Shown: in pieces, positions 8,854-17,801 of the stretch
Numbering within the stretch: the stretch's first letter is position 1
How the letters are laid out: each line of letters opens with the position of its first letter
The notes under the pieces: generated by a model
What the model saw: only the letters and a program-made list of their open reading frames with translations
Database searches by the model: none
Told to the model about the DNA's origin: nothing
Source of the DNA: Methylocystis sp. H62
GTDB lineage: Bacteria > Pseudomonadota > Alphaproteobacteria > Rhizobiales > Beijerinckiaceae
Length of the DNA: 64,000 bases
Assembly: GCF_015709515.1 (NCBI RefSeq)
Contig: NZ_JADNQZ010000053.1
Location: 124,001-188,000, forward strand
Direction of reading: 5' to 3'
Made by a program: the position numbers and the translations under genes

Positions 8854-11661
8854 ATGCAGCTTGAAGCGCAGGCGCAGGAAAAGCTCGTTACGACCGCTGC
8901 GGCGGGCGCCGATCCCGAAGCCCTGAAGGGCGACGAATCCCTCATCGACGACATCCGCCTTCTCGGGCGCCTGCTCGGCGACGCCGTTCGCGAACATGAG
9001 GGCGCCACGGCCTTCGAGCGCATCGAGACGATCCGGCGGCTCTCCGTCGCCGCCAGCCGCAACGGGGACGCCGAGGCCGACAGGAATCTCGACGCGCTGC
9101 TGCGCGCGCTGACGGCCGAAGAGGCGCGCACCGTCATCCGCGCCTTCAGCTATTTCTCGCATCTTGCGAATATCGCCGAAGATTTGCATCCGCTGCAGCA
9201 GCGCGCCCGCGCCCAGGCGAGCGGCGCTTTCACCGGCGCGCCGAGCCTCGCCACGACCTTCGCGCGTCTGCGCAAGGCCGCCGTCGGCGCCGGCAAGATC
9301 GCCCAGGCGCTGGCGCGCGGCTGGATTTCGCCGGTGCTGACCGCGCATCCGACGGAAGTGCGCCGCAAGAGCCTGCTCGACGCCGAACACGCGATCTTCA
9401 AACTGCTCGCCGCGCGCGACCATATGCGCGGCAAGGCCGAGCGCGCGCAAAACGAGATGCAGCTTCGCGCCCGCGTCTCCCAGCTCTGGCAGACCGAGCT
9501 GTTGCGTCATTCGCGCTTGACCGTGCGCGACGAAATCGAGAATACGCTGAGCTATTATCGCAGCACCTTTTTGCGCGAGATCCCGCGCCTTTACGCCGAC
9601 ATCGAACAGCGTCTCGACGGACTGCGGGTGCCGCCGTTCCTGCGCATGGGCGCCTGGGTCGGCGGCGACCGCGACGGCAATCCGAACGTCACGGCGGAGT
9701 CGCTCTCGACCGCCATGCGCATGCAATGCGAAACGGCGCTGCGCTTCTATCTCGTCGAAGTGCATGAGCTCGGCGCCGAGCTCTCAATTTCGCGGCGTTA
9801 CGCCGGCTGCAGCAAGGCGCTCGAAGCGCTTGCGGCGCGCTCGGGCGACGACAATCCGCATCGTGACGACGAGCCCTATCGTCGCGCCCTCATCGGCGTC
9901 TATTCCCGCCTCGCCGGCACGCTGGAGAAGCTGACCGGCGGCCAGGCGGCGCGCCACGCGGTGGCGCCGGGCGAGCCCTACGCCAATTCATGGGCGCTGC
10001 TCGCCGATCTCGTCACGGTCGATGAATCGCTGCGCGTGCATCACAGCGAGGTCATCGCCACGCAGCGGCTCGAGCCGCTAATCCGCGCCGTCGAAGTCTT
10101 CGGCTTTCACCTTGCGACGCTCGATTTGCGGCAAAGCTCCGACCGGCACGAGGAGACGATCGCCGAGCTCCTCAAAGTCGCCCGCGTCGTCGACGATTAC
10201 GCCGCGCTCCCGGAAGACGAAAAACAGCAGCTGCTGCTGAGGCTGCTCAACGATCCGCGGCCGGTGCGCCTGCCGGGCGCGACATACAGCGACCGCGCCA
10301 CGAGCGAATTGACGATCATGGAACGCGCGCTCGAGATGCGACGGCTCTATGGCGATGAAGCGATACGCCATTACATCATCAGCCACACTGAAACGGTCAG
10401 CGACCTTCTCGAAGCGCTGCTGCTGCAGAAGGAATGCGGCTTGATGCGCGGCACGCTCGATCCGCGCGACGCTCAGCGCGTCGTCGCCGATCTCATCATC
10501 GCGCCGCTTTTTGAGACGATCGAGGATTTGCGCAACGCCGCGCCGATCATGCAGGATTTTTACGCTCTGCCCGGCATCCTCAAGCTCGTCGTCAATTCCG
10601 GCGGGCAGCAGGACGTCATGCTCGGCTACTCCGACTCCAATAAGGACGGCGGCATCCTAACCAGCATCTGGGAGCTCTACCGCGCCTCGACCGCGCTTGC
10701 GGAATTTTTCGGCCCACTGCCGAACGTCGCCCTGCGGCTTTTCCACGGACGCGGCGGAACCGTCGGACGCGGCGGCGGGCCGAGCTACGACGCCATTCTC
10801 GCGCAGCCGCCCGGCACGGTGAACGGGCAGATCCGCCTCACCGAGCAGGGCGAAGTCATCGCGGCGAAATACGCCAATCCGCAGATCGGCCACGTCAATC
10901 TCGAACTGCTCGTCGCGGCGACGCTCGAAGCGACGCTGCTCTCCGCGCACAAGACTCCGGCGCCGGAGTTCTTGGAAGCAGCTGAACAACTGTCGCAGGC
11001 CGGCATGGCCGCCTATCGCGGCCTTGTCTACGGGACCGAAGGCTTCGTCGATTTCTTCTTTTCCTCGACGCCGATTTCGGAAATAGCCTCGCTCAACATC
11101 GGCTCGCGTCCGGCCTCGCGCAAACCGTCGCGCCGCATCGAGGATCTGCGCGCTATCCCGTGGAGCTTTTCCTGGGCGCAGGCGCGCGTCGCGCTGCCGG
11201 GCTGGTACGGCTTTGGTTCGGCGATCGCGCATTTCATCGAAGAGGACGAGAAAGCGCGGCTCGCGCTTCTGCGCCGAATGAGCGAAGAGTGGCCGTTCTT
11301 TCGCGCGCTGCTGTCAAACATCGACATGATCCTCTCCAAGACCGACATGTCGATCGCGCATCATTACGCCGGACTCGTCGAGGACAAGGCGCTTGCCACG
11401 CGCATATTCGGCATGATCGAGGCGGAGCATGCGCGCGCGAATGACGCGCTCGAAAAACTTCTCGGCTCCAAGGAGCGGCTTGCCGACAATCCGACGCTCG
11501 CACGCTCGCTGAGGCACCGCTTCCCCTATATCGCACCGCTCAACTATCTTCAGGTCGAATTGATCCGCCGCCATCGCGCAGGCGAGCGCGGCGACGACAT
11601 TCGCGAAGGGATCTTGATGTCGATCAACGGCATTGCGGCGGGCTTGCGGAACACGGGTTAA
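8854..11661 (+). CDS. ppc: Phosphoenolpyruvate carboxylase
   Basis: A 935-residue PEP carboxylase that makes oxaloacetate from PEP and bicarbonate. Catalytic landmarks are [13 protein letters not shown] (His and Arg), [21 protein letters not shown], the hallmark [16 protein letters not shown] loop near residue 630, and the invariant C-terminal NTG. The length is normal. In type II methanotrophs this enzyme supplies the carboxylation step of the serine cycle; it is also anaplerotic in many bacteria, so the gene alone does not prove methylotrophy. It appears monocistronic. Confidence 0.97.
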   Translation: MQLEAQAQEKLVTTAAAGADPEALKGDESLIDDIRLLGRLLGDAVREHEGATAFERIETIRRLSVAASRNGDAEADRNLDALLRALTAEEARTVIRAFSYFSHLANIAEDLHPLQQRARAQASGAFTGAPSLATTFARLRKAAVGAGKIAQALARGWISPVLTAHPTEVRRKSLLDAEHAIFKLLAARDHMRGKAERAQNEMQLRARVSQLWQTELLRHSRLTVRDEIENTLSYYRSTFLREIPRLYADIEQRLDGLRVPPFLRMGAWVGGDRDGNPNVTAESLSTAMRMQCETALRFYLVEVHELGAELSISRRYAGCSKALEALAARSGDDNPHRDDEPYRRALIGVYSRLAGTLEKLTGGQAARHAVAPGEPYANSWALLADLVTVDESLRVHHSEVIATQRLEPLIRAVEVFGFHLATLDLRQSSDRHEETIAELLKVARVVDDYAALPEDEKQQLLLRLLNDPRPVRLPGATYSDRATSELTIMERALEMRRLYGDEAIRHYIISHTETVSDLLEALLLQKECGLMRGTLDPRDAQRVVADLIIAPLFETIEDLRNAAPIMQDFYALPGILKLVVNSGGQQDVMLGYSDSNKDGGILTSIWELYRASTALAEFFGPLPNVALRLFHGRGGTVGRGGGPSYDAILAQPPGTVNGQIRLTEQGEVIAAKYANPQIGHVNLELLVAATLEATLLSAHKTPAPEFLEAAEQLSQAGMAAYRGLVYGTEGFVDFFFSSTPISEIASLNIGSRPASRKPSRRIEDLRAIPWSFSWAQARVALPGWYGFGSAIAHFIEEDEKARLALLRRMSEEWPFFRALLSNIDMILSKTDMSIAHHYAGLVEDKALATRIFGMIEAEHARANDALEKLLGSKERLADNPTLARSLRHRFPYIAPLNYLQVELIRRHRAGERGDDIREGILMSINGIAAGLRNTG

Positions 11662-11711
11662 CCCAGTCGCGCAGAGCGCTACGGAGCCGTTCGGGATATC
11701 CCGCAATGGCG

Positions 11712-12677
11712 TTAAGCGGACAGGAATCCCTCAATCTGCGCGCAAAATTGCTCTGGCGCTTCGTCGGCGACGAAGTGGCCGCTGTCGTCCACGATCACCG
11801 ACCTTAAATTCATCGCCTGCGGTCGGAGCGCGTCCGCGAGTCTTTCGCCAACGCCGTGTCGCCCTGCGATCGCCAACACCGGCATGTCGAGCTTGCGGCC
11901 CTTCAAGGATGCGGCTGCGGCGGCGTCCTCTTTGAGCGCCCGGTAATAGTTGAATCCAGCCGTCATGCCGCCCTCTGAGACGTAATGTTTGGCGAACTCC
12001 GCGATCGCGGCGTCTGGGACCGCGTCCTTCTTGTGGGACCAGGCGCGGATCTGCGCCGCGATATAATCGCGCTCACGCCCCTTGGTCAGCATTTCCGGAA
12101 AATCTGGCGCCATGTGAAATCCGTAATGCCAGGCGCCGCCGCGCAACGCGTCCATGTTCTCCGTGCCCGGAATCAGACAATCCGCCAGAACGAGCTTTTC
12201 GACGTGATCAGGGTGAAGATGGGCGAGCATGAAGGCGGCTTTGCCGCCCATATCGTGGCCGACGACATGGGCGCGCCCCCCGGCCGCCTGGTCAATGAGC
12301 GCTCGGACGTCGCCCGCGATGGTCTGCTTGTCATATCCCCCGACGGTCCGTTCGGACAAGCCGAGGCCGCGCAGATCGGGTGCGATCAGCGTGAAGCGCG
12401 AGCAGAGGCGCGCCATCGTGTTGCGCCAGGCGAACCAGGTCTGCGGCCAGCCATGAAGCAAGATCACGCTCGGGCCGGCGCCGACGCGCACGTGATGCAG
12501 CTTGACGCCATTGACGCGCGCAAAGAGGCTCTGGCCGCCCTCAGGCAGCAGCAGCGCGCTGCCGTCGTCCGCCGCGGCCGGCGAACTCGTCTCGCTCGCC
12601 GTCGGCGAAGCGGTCGCGGCTGCGCCGGCCGCGAGAGTCGACGCTCCAAGAAGAAAGGCGCGGCGTTGCATGCTCAT
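11712..12677 (-). CDS. Exported alpha/beta hydrolase, epoxide hydrolase/dehalogenase type
   Basis: A 321-residue alpha/beta-hydrolase with a twin-arginine-like signal (MQRRAFLLGASTLAAGAAA). The oxyanion loop is LLHGWPQTWFAW, the nucleophile elbow is VVGHDMGGKAAF with Asp as nucleophile, and the catalytic His is in DDSGHFVADEAPEQF. An Asp nucleophile with HGWP points to epoxide hydrolases or haloalkane dehalogenases, not esterases. Its substrate is not known. It faces away from ppc. Confidence 0.85.
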   Translation of the reverse strand: MSMQRRAFLLGASTLAAGAAATASPTASETSSPAAADDGSALLLPEGGQSLFARVNGVKLHHVRVGAGPSVILLHGWPQTWFAWRNTMARLCSRFTLIAPDLRGLGLSERTVGGYDKQTIAGDVRALIDQAAGGRAHVVGHDMGGKAAFMLAHLHPDHVEKLVLADCLIPGTENMDALRGGAWHYGFHMAPDFPEMLTKGRERDYIAAQIRAWSHKKDAVPDAAIAEFAKHYVSEGGMTAGFNYYRALKEDAAAAASLKGRKLDMPVLAIAGRHGVGERLADALRPQAMNLRSVIVDDSGHFVADEAPEQFCAQIEGFLSA

Positions 12678-12975
12678 GATCCGTGTTTCCCGTGCATAGG
12701 GGCAATGGAGACGATTGAGTCTCGGCGACCTAAAATGCCCGCCATGCGCAACATTTCAACGTCAGGCTTTTTCGTGTGGCGTCTGGCCCGGCGGAGCGGC
12801 GCGCCGCCCAACCGGATCGTTTCTGCGCTGAAGAGTCGAGGAAACAAATGGCTCCCTAAACATGGTATAGATATTGCGCGTCGTCAGACCGCAAACTAAC
12901 AAGTTGGCCACAAGGATTTCGGTTGGGCCGCGCCTAGGCATCTTACGCCGGCCATATCGGAGGGGGTTAAACGTC

Positions 12976-13314
12976 ATGAGCGCAGGCAATCAGTTCAATG
13001 ACATCAGTCTGGAGGAATTGAAGTCAGGACTTGCAACAGGACGGGTCTTGCTTGTCGACGTGCGAGAGGCTGACGAATATGCGGCGGGCCACATCGCCGG
13101 CGCGATCTTCAATCCGCTGTCGAAATTCGATCCGAGCCAGCTGCCGGTCGCCGGCGAGGGCCAGCAAGTGATCATCTATTGCCGCTCCGGCAAGCGCTCG
13201 GTGTCGGCGATGGAACAGGCGCGGCTCCTGGGACGTCGCGACGCCAACACGCATTTTGGCGGCGGCATCCTCGCCTGGCTCAGCGCCGGCGAACCCGTCG
13301 TCCAGGGCATGTGA
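12976..13314 (+). CDS. Rhodanese-like sulfurtransferase, single domain
   Basis: A 112-residue single rhodanese domain. LVDVREADEYAAGHIAGA is the N-terminal motif, the active-site loop is IIYCRSGKRSV with catalytic Cys, and it ends with GGILAWLSAGEPV. The ATG at 12976 is chosen over an upstream in-frame start because it begins the domain and has a purine-rich stretch (GGAGGGGG) about 10 bases before it. Single-domain rhodaneses carry persulfide sulfur; the partner is unknown. Confidence 0.9.
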   Translation: MSAGNQFNDISLEELKSGLATGRVLLVDVREADEYAAGHIAGAIFNPLSKFDPSQLPVAGEGQQVIIYCRSGKRSVSAMEQARLLGRRDANTHFGGGILAWLSAGEPVVQGM

Positions 13315-13341
13315 ACAGCGCGCCCGGTCGGCGGCGCAGCT

Positions 13342-14349
13342 TCAACGCAGGCTCGCGAGATAGCGCGACAGGGCGAGCAGTTCGCTTTCGCTGAAGATGT
13401 CAAAGGCCGGCATCAGATTGCCGGGCTTGATGTCTTGATTGTGCTTGATCCATTGCGCGATGGAGGCTTCGTTCGTCGCAAGGATCGCGGCGCCGATCGA
13501 GATCCTGCCGCCCAGATGCGTAAGATCGGGTCCGAGCCGGCCTGCCGCAGGCGTCCCACGGATTGTGTGGCACGCGCCGCAGCCGTGCGAAAGAAACAGC
13601 GCCTTGCCCGCTCGCGTCTGCTGCGTTGTGGGCTCCTGCGCAGGCTGAAACTCCCGCAATCGCCATTCGTCATATTCATTCGGCGGCATCGCCACGACGT
13701 TGAACGCCATCAGCGCATGCGCCCCACCGCAATATTCCGCGCATTGGCCCCTGCTCACGCCAGCTGTCTCGGCGCTCAGCGTCAGCACGGTCTTGCGGCC
13801 GGGAATCATATCGAGCTTGCCGGCCAATCTCGGCGCCCAGAAACTATGAATGACGTTATCGCTGGAGAGTTCGATCTCGACCGCGCGGCCGAGCGGAATG
13901 CGCAACTCATTGGCGCTCTCCACCGCGGCGCCGGCGTCCCGATAGACGACGCGCCACCACCAGCGTTCGCCCGCCACTTCTATTCCAACCGGGCTCGCGG
14001 CCATCCTTCCCGGCCCCGCGCCGAGCATAACCAGTCCGTAAACGAGGAGCGCGGAGAGCGTGACGACGGGGAAGATCAGCCCGCCGGCAAGCACGACCGT
14101 ATCGCCGGCCAGGAACGCCCGGCGGCGCGCCGGCGCAAATAGTGCGATCGCCGTCAGGAGAGCGACCATGAGCATGATCGCGCCGCTTCCCGCGACCATG
14201 ACCCAGAAGAGCTGCGCAATATGTTGCGCCTGTGGTCCGGTCGGCGCGAGCGTGGATTGAACGCCCTCGCATCCCGCAAGCACCAGGCACGCTGAAGCGG
14301 CGCGCGCGATGCGCAAGAATCGCTGTCTATCGCGCACGGCGGCCTCCAT
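13342..14349 (-). CDS. CuA-type cytochrome c oxidase subunit II fused to cytochrome c
   Basis: A 335-residue lipoprotein-like (LVLAGC) membrane protein with two transmembrane helices, then a cupredoxin domain. The CuA ligands are visible in HSFWAPRLAGKLD and GQCAEYCGGAHALM, preceded by the aromatic WWWRVVY. After a short linker there is a C-terminal cytochrome c domain with haem motif CGACH and a distal Met in GNLMPAFD. This is the caa3-type subunit II layout. It overlaps the upstream tri-haem cytochrome gene by 23 bases. No subunit I or III lies downstream, where a rhodanese gene on the other strand begins. Confidence 0.9.
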   Translation of the reverse strand: MEAAVRDRQRFLRIARAASACLVLAGCEGVQSTLAPTGPQAQHIAQLFWVMVAGSGAIMLMVALLTAIALFAPARRRAFLAGDTVVLAGGLIFPVVTLSALLVYGLVMLGAGPGRMAASPVGIEVAGERWWWRVVYRDAGAAVESANELRIPLGRAVEIELSSDNVIHSFWAPRLAGKLDMIPGRKTVLTLSAETAGVSRGQCAEYCGGAHALMAFNVVAMPPNEYDEWRLREFQPAQEPTTQQTRAGKALFLSHGCGACHTIRGTPAAGRLGPDLTHLGGRISIGAAILATNEASIAQWIKHNQDIKPGNLMPAFDIFSESELLALSRYLASLR

Positions 14350-15484
14350 GGCGAGACGGCGGGATGGGCGGCTTCAGCTTTTGCGCGGTTGGCGCCGCGA
14401 CGCTCGCGAAATAGGCGGCGACGTCTCGCGCCTGCTCGTCGGTCAGACGCGAAGCGATCGTCCCCATGATCGCTCCATATCCCGACTTCGTGCGCAGCCC
14501 GCGTTTCCACAGGTCGATCTGGCCGACGATATAGGGCGCGTATTGGCCGTCGAGCTTGGGAAAGGACGGCGCGCGTGCGTCGCCATGGCAAACCAGACAG
14601 GGCGGGACGCCCGACTCCGCGACGCCCTTTGTCGCGATGTCTTTGCCGCGCGCAATCTGATCGGCGTTGGACTCTATCGGCGGCGCGCTCGGCGCCGGGT
14701 TCGGCGCGCCCGCGTAATAGGCGCTCAGCGCCGTGATCGCGGCGGCGTCCAGCGCCACGGCGATCGGCTCCATGATTCCGCTCAGCCTCGACCCGCTGGC
14801 GAAATCGCGTAGCGCACGTTCAACATAGGCCTGCGACTGTCCGGCGAGGCGGGGCACGAGCGCGCTTCTGGGCCGCGCATCGCCACGATGGCAGCGCACG
14901 CATCGGGTCAGCGCCTCCATCGTCATGCCGTTCCGGGCGATCTCAGCGCCATCATTCGGCCGGGGCTCAGGGTCGCCGATGGCGAACAGCCGATATTGGC
15001 TCGCGCTCATCTGCGGAAGGGCGCGCAGAAAAGCGACAACGGCCCACACTTCGTCGTCGCGCTGCTGCGCGACCCACGCCGGCATTCCAGTAAACTTCAG
15101 GCCATGCTTGACGATCCAGAACAGCTGCTCTGTCGACCAGTTGGATGCGGCGCGGTTGAGTTCGGGCGGCGCTGGGAGCATGCGATCGACGATCGGATCA
15201 CTGTGGCCTCCAGGGGCGCCATGGCAAGGCGCGCAGCCTGCGTCGAAATGGCCGGCGCCGAGGATCACCAGATTTTTATCATCGAGCTTCGGCGGCGTGA
15301 TGGAGGCGCTGTGCGTCGCAACGGAACGCCGCAAACCAAAGTCCAGGAACCAGCGCGTGAGCGCCCAATGAGGCTGGCTAGCCGCGACGTTGTAGAGACC
15401 CGACCACGCGAAAAACAGGACGGCCAAAGCGAGAACGAGGGCGCCCCCGACGCCGGCGAGCAGAGCTTTTCGGGCGACCGCCAC
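14327..15484 (-). CDS. Tri-haem cytochrome c, membrane anchored
   Basis: A 385-residue protein with an N-terminal membrane anchor (GVGGALVLALAVLFFAW) and three cytochrome c domains carrying CAPCH (about residue 84), CVRCH (about 195) and CLVCH (about 298). Each is followed by typical class I cytochrome sequences such as GMPAWVAQQRDDEVWAVVAFL. Periplasmic electron transfer is expected, feeding the CuA centre of the overlapping downstream gene. The overlap shows cotranscription and probable complex formation. Confidence 0.88.
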   Translation of the reverse strand: MAVARKALLAGVGGALVLALAVLFFAWSGLYNVAASQPHWALTRWFLDFGLRRSVATHSASITPPKLDDKNLVILGAGHFDAGCAPCHGAPGGHSDPIVDRMLPAPPELNRAASNWSTEQLFWIVKHGLKFTGMPAWVAQQRDDEVWAVVAFLRALPQMSASQYRLFAIGDPEPRPNDGAEIARNGMTMEALTRCVRCHRGDARPRSALVPRLAGQSQAYVERALRDFASGSRLSGIMEPIAVALDAAAITALSAYYAGAPNPAPSAPPIESNADQIARGKDIATKGVAESGVPPCLVCHGDARAPSFPKLDGQYAPYIVGQIDLWKRGLRTKSGYGAIMGTIASRLTDEQARDVAAYFASVAAPTAQKLKPPIPPSRHGGRRAR

Positions 15485-15868
15485 CTGGCGTCACCACCAC
15501 GCTGCGCCGGCGCGTCCGGTTCTCTCCATACCGATCTCCCCACTTGGCGCGAGCCTAACAGCGTCGCTGACGCGGTAGCGTCCTAAGAAAGATAGGGTTG
15601 GAACACGAAGTGATCAGCTCGCAAGCGCAGGCCTCGCCAGATCGCCTCAAGAGGCCGTCGCGGCAGCGTTCCTTGGCGAACCCATGGTCACTGTCGAGCT
15701 GAAGGAATAAGTTCCAAATCTTGAAGCCTAGAGCGCGCTGCGAAAAAGTGGGAACCGGTTTTTCGCGTAGAGCGCGCTCTAAACTTTGGGAATCGATCAC
15801 GTGATCTGCGTTTGGGCGATGCCGCCCAAATGCAGCGTGATCTAGCAGCGACTTTCCGGGACATGCGC
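15485..15868. repeat. Intergenic stretch with a nested palindromic element (15728-15845)
   Basis: No gene is seen between the tri-haem cytochrome and the methyltransferase. It holds a complex inverted-repeat unit. TAGAGCGCGCT at 15729 is mirrored by AGCGCGCTCTA at 15771. Inside these arms GCGAAAAA faces TTTTTCGC. It is followed by the palindrome GATCACGTGATC at 15794 and the hairpin TTTGGGCG/CGCCCAAA at 15811-15830. Such units occur in many copies in Hyphomicrobiales genomes; only one copy was noticed here. Confidence 0.7.
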
Positions 15869-16609
15869 ATGAGCGACCAATATCGAACAATCAGCCGGCA
15901 ATATTCGGCGGCGCGGAAGGATGACCATACGAATTTCCTTGAAACGCCAACCGTCCAATCGGTTCTCGGCGATCTTTCAGGCGCGAGCGCCATCGACTAC
16001 GCATGCGGCACTGGCCATTATTCCCGGCTTCTCAAAAGACTTGGCGCAAAGAATGTGCTCGGCGTGGATCTGTCGCCCGCGATGATTGACGTCGCCCGAC
16101 ATGAAGAGAGCCAAAATCCACTTGGCGTCGCCTACGAGGTCGGCGACGCCGCAGCGACGGCGGTCTTGGGGGCGTTCGACGTCGCGACCGCCGCCTTTCT
16201 GTTCAATTATGCCGAGGACGAGCAGACGCTTGCGCGAATGTTCAGATCTGTAGCGGCGAATGTGATTCCCGACGGCAGATTGGTCGCCGTCGTGCCCAAT
16301 CCGGACTTCGTCAACGGTCGAGATGATACGCTCCCGTATGGATTCTTTCTCGAAGAAATCGGGGAAGGTCCCATGCGCCTGCGCGTTCGGATGACGTTTG
16401 TCGGCGAAGACAAATTCTGGATCGAATTCACCCAATGGAGCCGTCGCGCCTACGAAGACGCGCTGGCGCAGGCAGGGTTTGCTGACGCGCAATGGACGCC
16501 GTTCGCCGTGTCTAAGGAAGGAATTGAGCGTTACGGACAGAACTTCTGGGACGCCATTCTCGCCAATCCGAAAAGCGTCGTGTTGAGCGCAAGGAAAAAG
16601 CCAGCGTGA
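15869..16609 (+). CDS. Class I SAM-dependent methyltransferase
   Basis: A 246-residue Rossmann-fold methyltransferase. The SAM-binding motif I is AIDYACGTGHYSRLL, followed by VLGVDLSPAMIDVAR (motif II acidic residue) and AFDVATAAFLFNYAED. The start at 15869 (SDQYRTISRQYSAARK) is preferred over an upstream ATG that lies in the palindromic repeat; ATG 15863 is also possible. Substrate unknown. It lies 32 bases upstream of the transaldolase-family gene and may share its transcript. Confidence 0.85.
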   Translation: MSDQYRTISRQYSAARKDDHTNFLETPTVQSVLGDLSGASAIDYACGTGHYSRLLKRLGAKNVLGVDLSPAMIDVARHEESQNPLGVAYEVGDAAATAVLGAFDVATAAFLFNYAEDEQTLARMFRSVAANVIPDGRLVAVVPNPDFVNGRDDTLPYGFFLEEIGEGPMRLRVRMTFVGEDKFWIEFTQWSRRAYEDALAQAGFADAQWTPFAVSKEGIERYGQNFWDAILANPKSVVLSARKKPA

Positions 16610-16641
16610 ACCCGGCCTCGACCACAACAAAGTGAGACGCG

Positions 16642-17319
16642 ATGCTTCTCGTCGATACGGCGGATCAAGACGCGATCCGGGACGCGCTGAAATTTCCGGG
16701 CGTGCAGGGATTCACCACCAATCCGGCGTTGATCGCCCGCGCCGCCGGCGCGGAAGCGTTGTCGTTGGATGAGTACGTCGCCGCGGCGCGCAAGCTCTGC
16801 GGAATGTCCGCCGACGTCGGCTCCATTCGGCAGCTGATGATTCAGGCGGTCGGAAGCGCAGACGACGCGCTGAGGCAAGCGACATGCTATCTCGACGACC
16901 TGAAGACTGCCCGCGAAAAAAAACTTTGGATCAAACTTGCGCCGACGGCGCCGAGCCTCGCGTGCTGCCGGGCGCTGAAAGACACAGGCTGCGCGTCTCT
17001 GGCGACAGCGGTGTTCACGGCGGCGCAGGCCTATGTCGCGATGGAGGCGGGCGCGGACGGCGTCGCGGTATATCTCGGAAGGCTCATGCGGCGTGAAAGA
17101 GATTGGGAGAAGCAGCTCGAAAGCGTCGCCGCGATCGTCAAGAGCGCCGAACGGACTTTGCTGCTTGCGAGTTTTCCCGATCGACAGACCGTAGAAGTTG
17201 GACTTCGATATAGTCACGACATCACGGCGCCGCCGTCCGTGCTCGAAGACTTGCTAACGTCTTCACTGTCGCAGGAAGCGATCAAGGCGTTCGACGAGAC
17301 GGTCGCATCGGCGCGCTGA
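16642..17319 (+). CDS. Transaldolase / fructose-6-phosphate aldolase family protein
   Basis: A 225-residue TIM-barrel protein of the short transaldolase (TalC/FSA) family. It has LLVDTADQDAI, GFTTNPALIARA, the Schiff-base lysine in KLWIKLAPT, ATAVFTAAQAYVAMEAGAD, a tyrosine in VAVYLGRL, and LLASFPDRQTVE. FSA cleaves fructose 6-phosphate to dihydroxyacetone and glyceraldehyde 3-phosphate; the close relatives act as transaldolases. The nearby glycerol-dehydrogenase-like gene favours dihydroxyacetone chemistry, but the reaction cannot be settled from sequence alone. Confidence 0.82.
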   Translation: MLLVDTADQDAIRDALKFPGVQGFTTNPALIARAAGAEALSLDEYVAAARKLCGMSADVGSIRQLMIQAVGSADDALRQATCYLDDLKTAREKKLWIKLAPTAPSLACCRALKDTGCASLATAVFTAAQAYVAMEAGADGVAVYLGRLMRRERDWEKQLESVAAIVKSAERTLLLASFPDRQTVEVGLRYSHDITAPPSVLEDLLTSSLSQEAIKAFDETVASAR

Positions 17320-17356
17320 AAAGCTGGCCAGGCCCGGAACTTTTCAGGATGCAAGA

Positions 17357-17791
17357 ATGCAAGTGCGCGCAAAGGATCGTGACGTCTCGCGTCGGAAGCT
17401 TCTGATCGGCTGCGCGCTCGGCGCGCTCACGCCCTGCATTGCAGATCGGCCCGGTTTGGCCGAGACCTCCGATCTCGGCGATTTTCTTCGCCTCAGCGCC
17501 GAGCTGACGGGACGCTCGCGTCTTTCGGTCGATTCGGCTCGGATTTATCTGCAGAGTCTTGGACTCGATCGCGGCGCATTGAGCAGCATGGACCCTCGAC
17601 AAGATAAAGACTCGGAGGGTCTTGCGCGAAGAATTGTGGCGGACTGGTATTCCGGTCAAACCGTCGACTCTGGACGCATGATTTGCGTCGATTACACGGG
17701 CGCGCTGATGTGGGACGCGATGGGATTTGCGCGGCCAGGCGGCGTTCCCGGCGAAGCCGCGAGTTGGGCGCTTGCACCGACCAAGGAGTGA
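17357..17791 (+). CDS. Twin-arginine-exported small subunit of a sugar/alcohol dehydrogenase
   Basis: A 144-residue protein with a Tat signal (SRRKLLIGCALGALTP). The mature part resembles the small subunit of membrane-bound FAD sugar dehydrogenases (DLGDFLRLSAELTGRS, IVADWYSGQTV, ALMWDAMGFARPGG). Such subunits carry their cofactor-free partner across the membrane. The flavoprotein gene begins 10 bases after the stop, which supports a two-subunit complex. Confidence 0.8.
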   Translation: MQVRAKDRDVSRRKLLIGCALGALTPCIADRPGLAETSDLGDFLRLSAELTGRSRLSVDSARIYLQSLGLDRGALSSMDPRQDKDSEGLARRIVADWYSGQTVDSGRMICVDYTGALMWDAMGFARPGGVPGEAASWALAPTKE

Positions 17792-17801
17792 GGCGTTCCA
17801 T

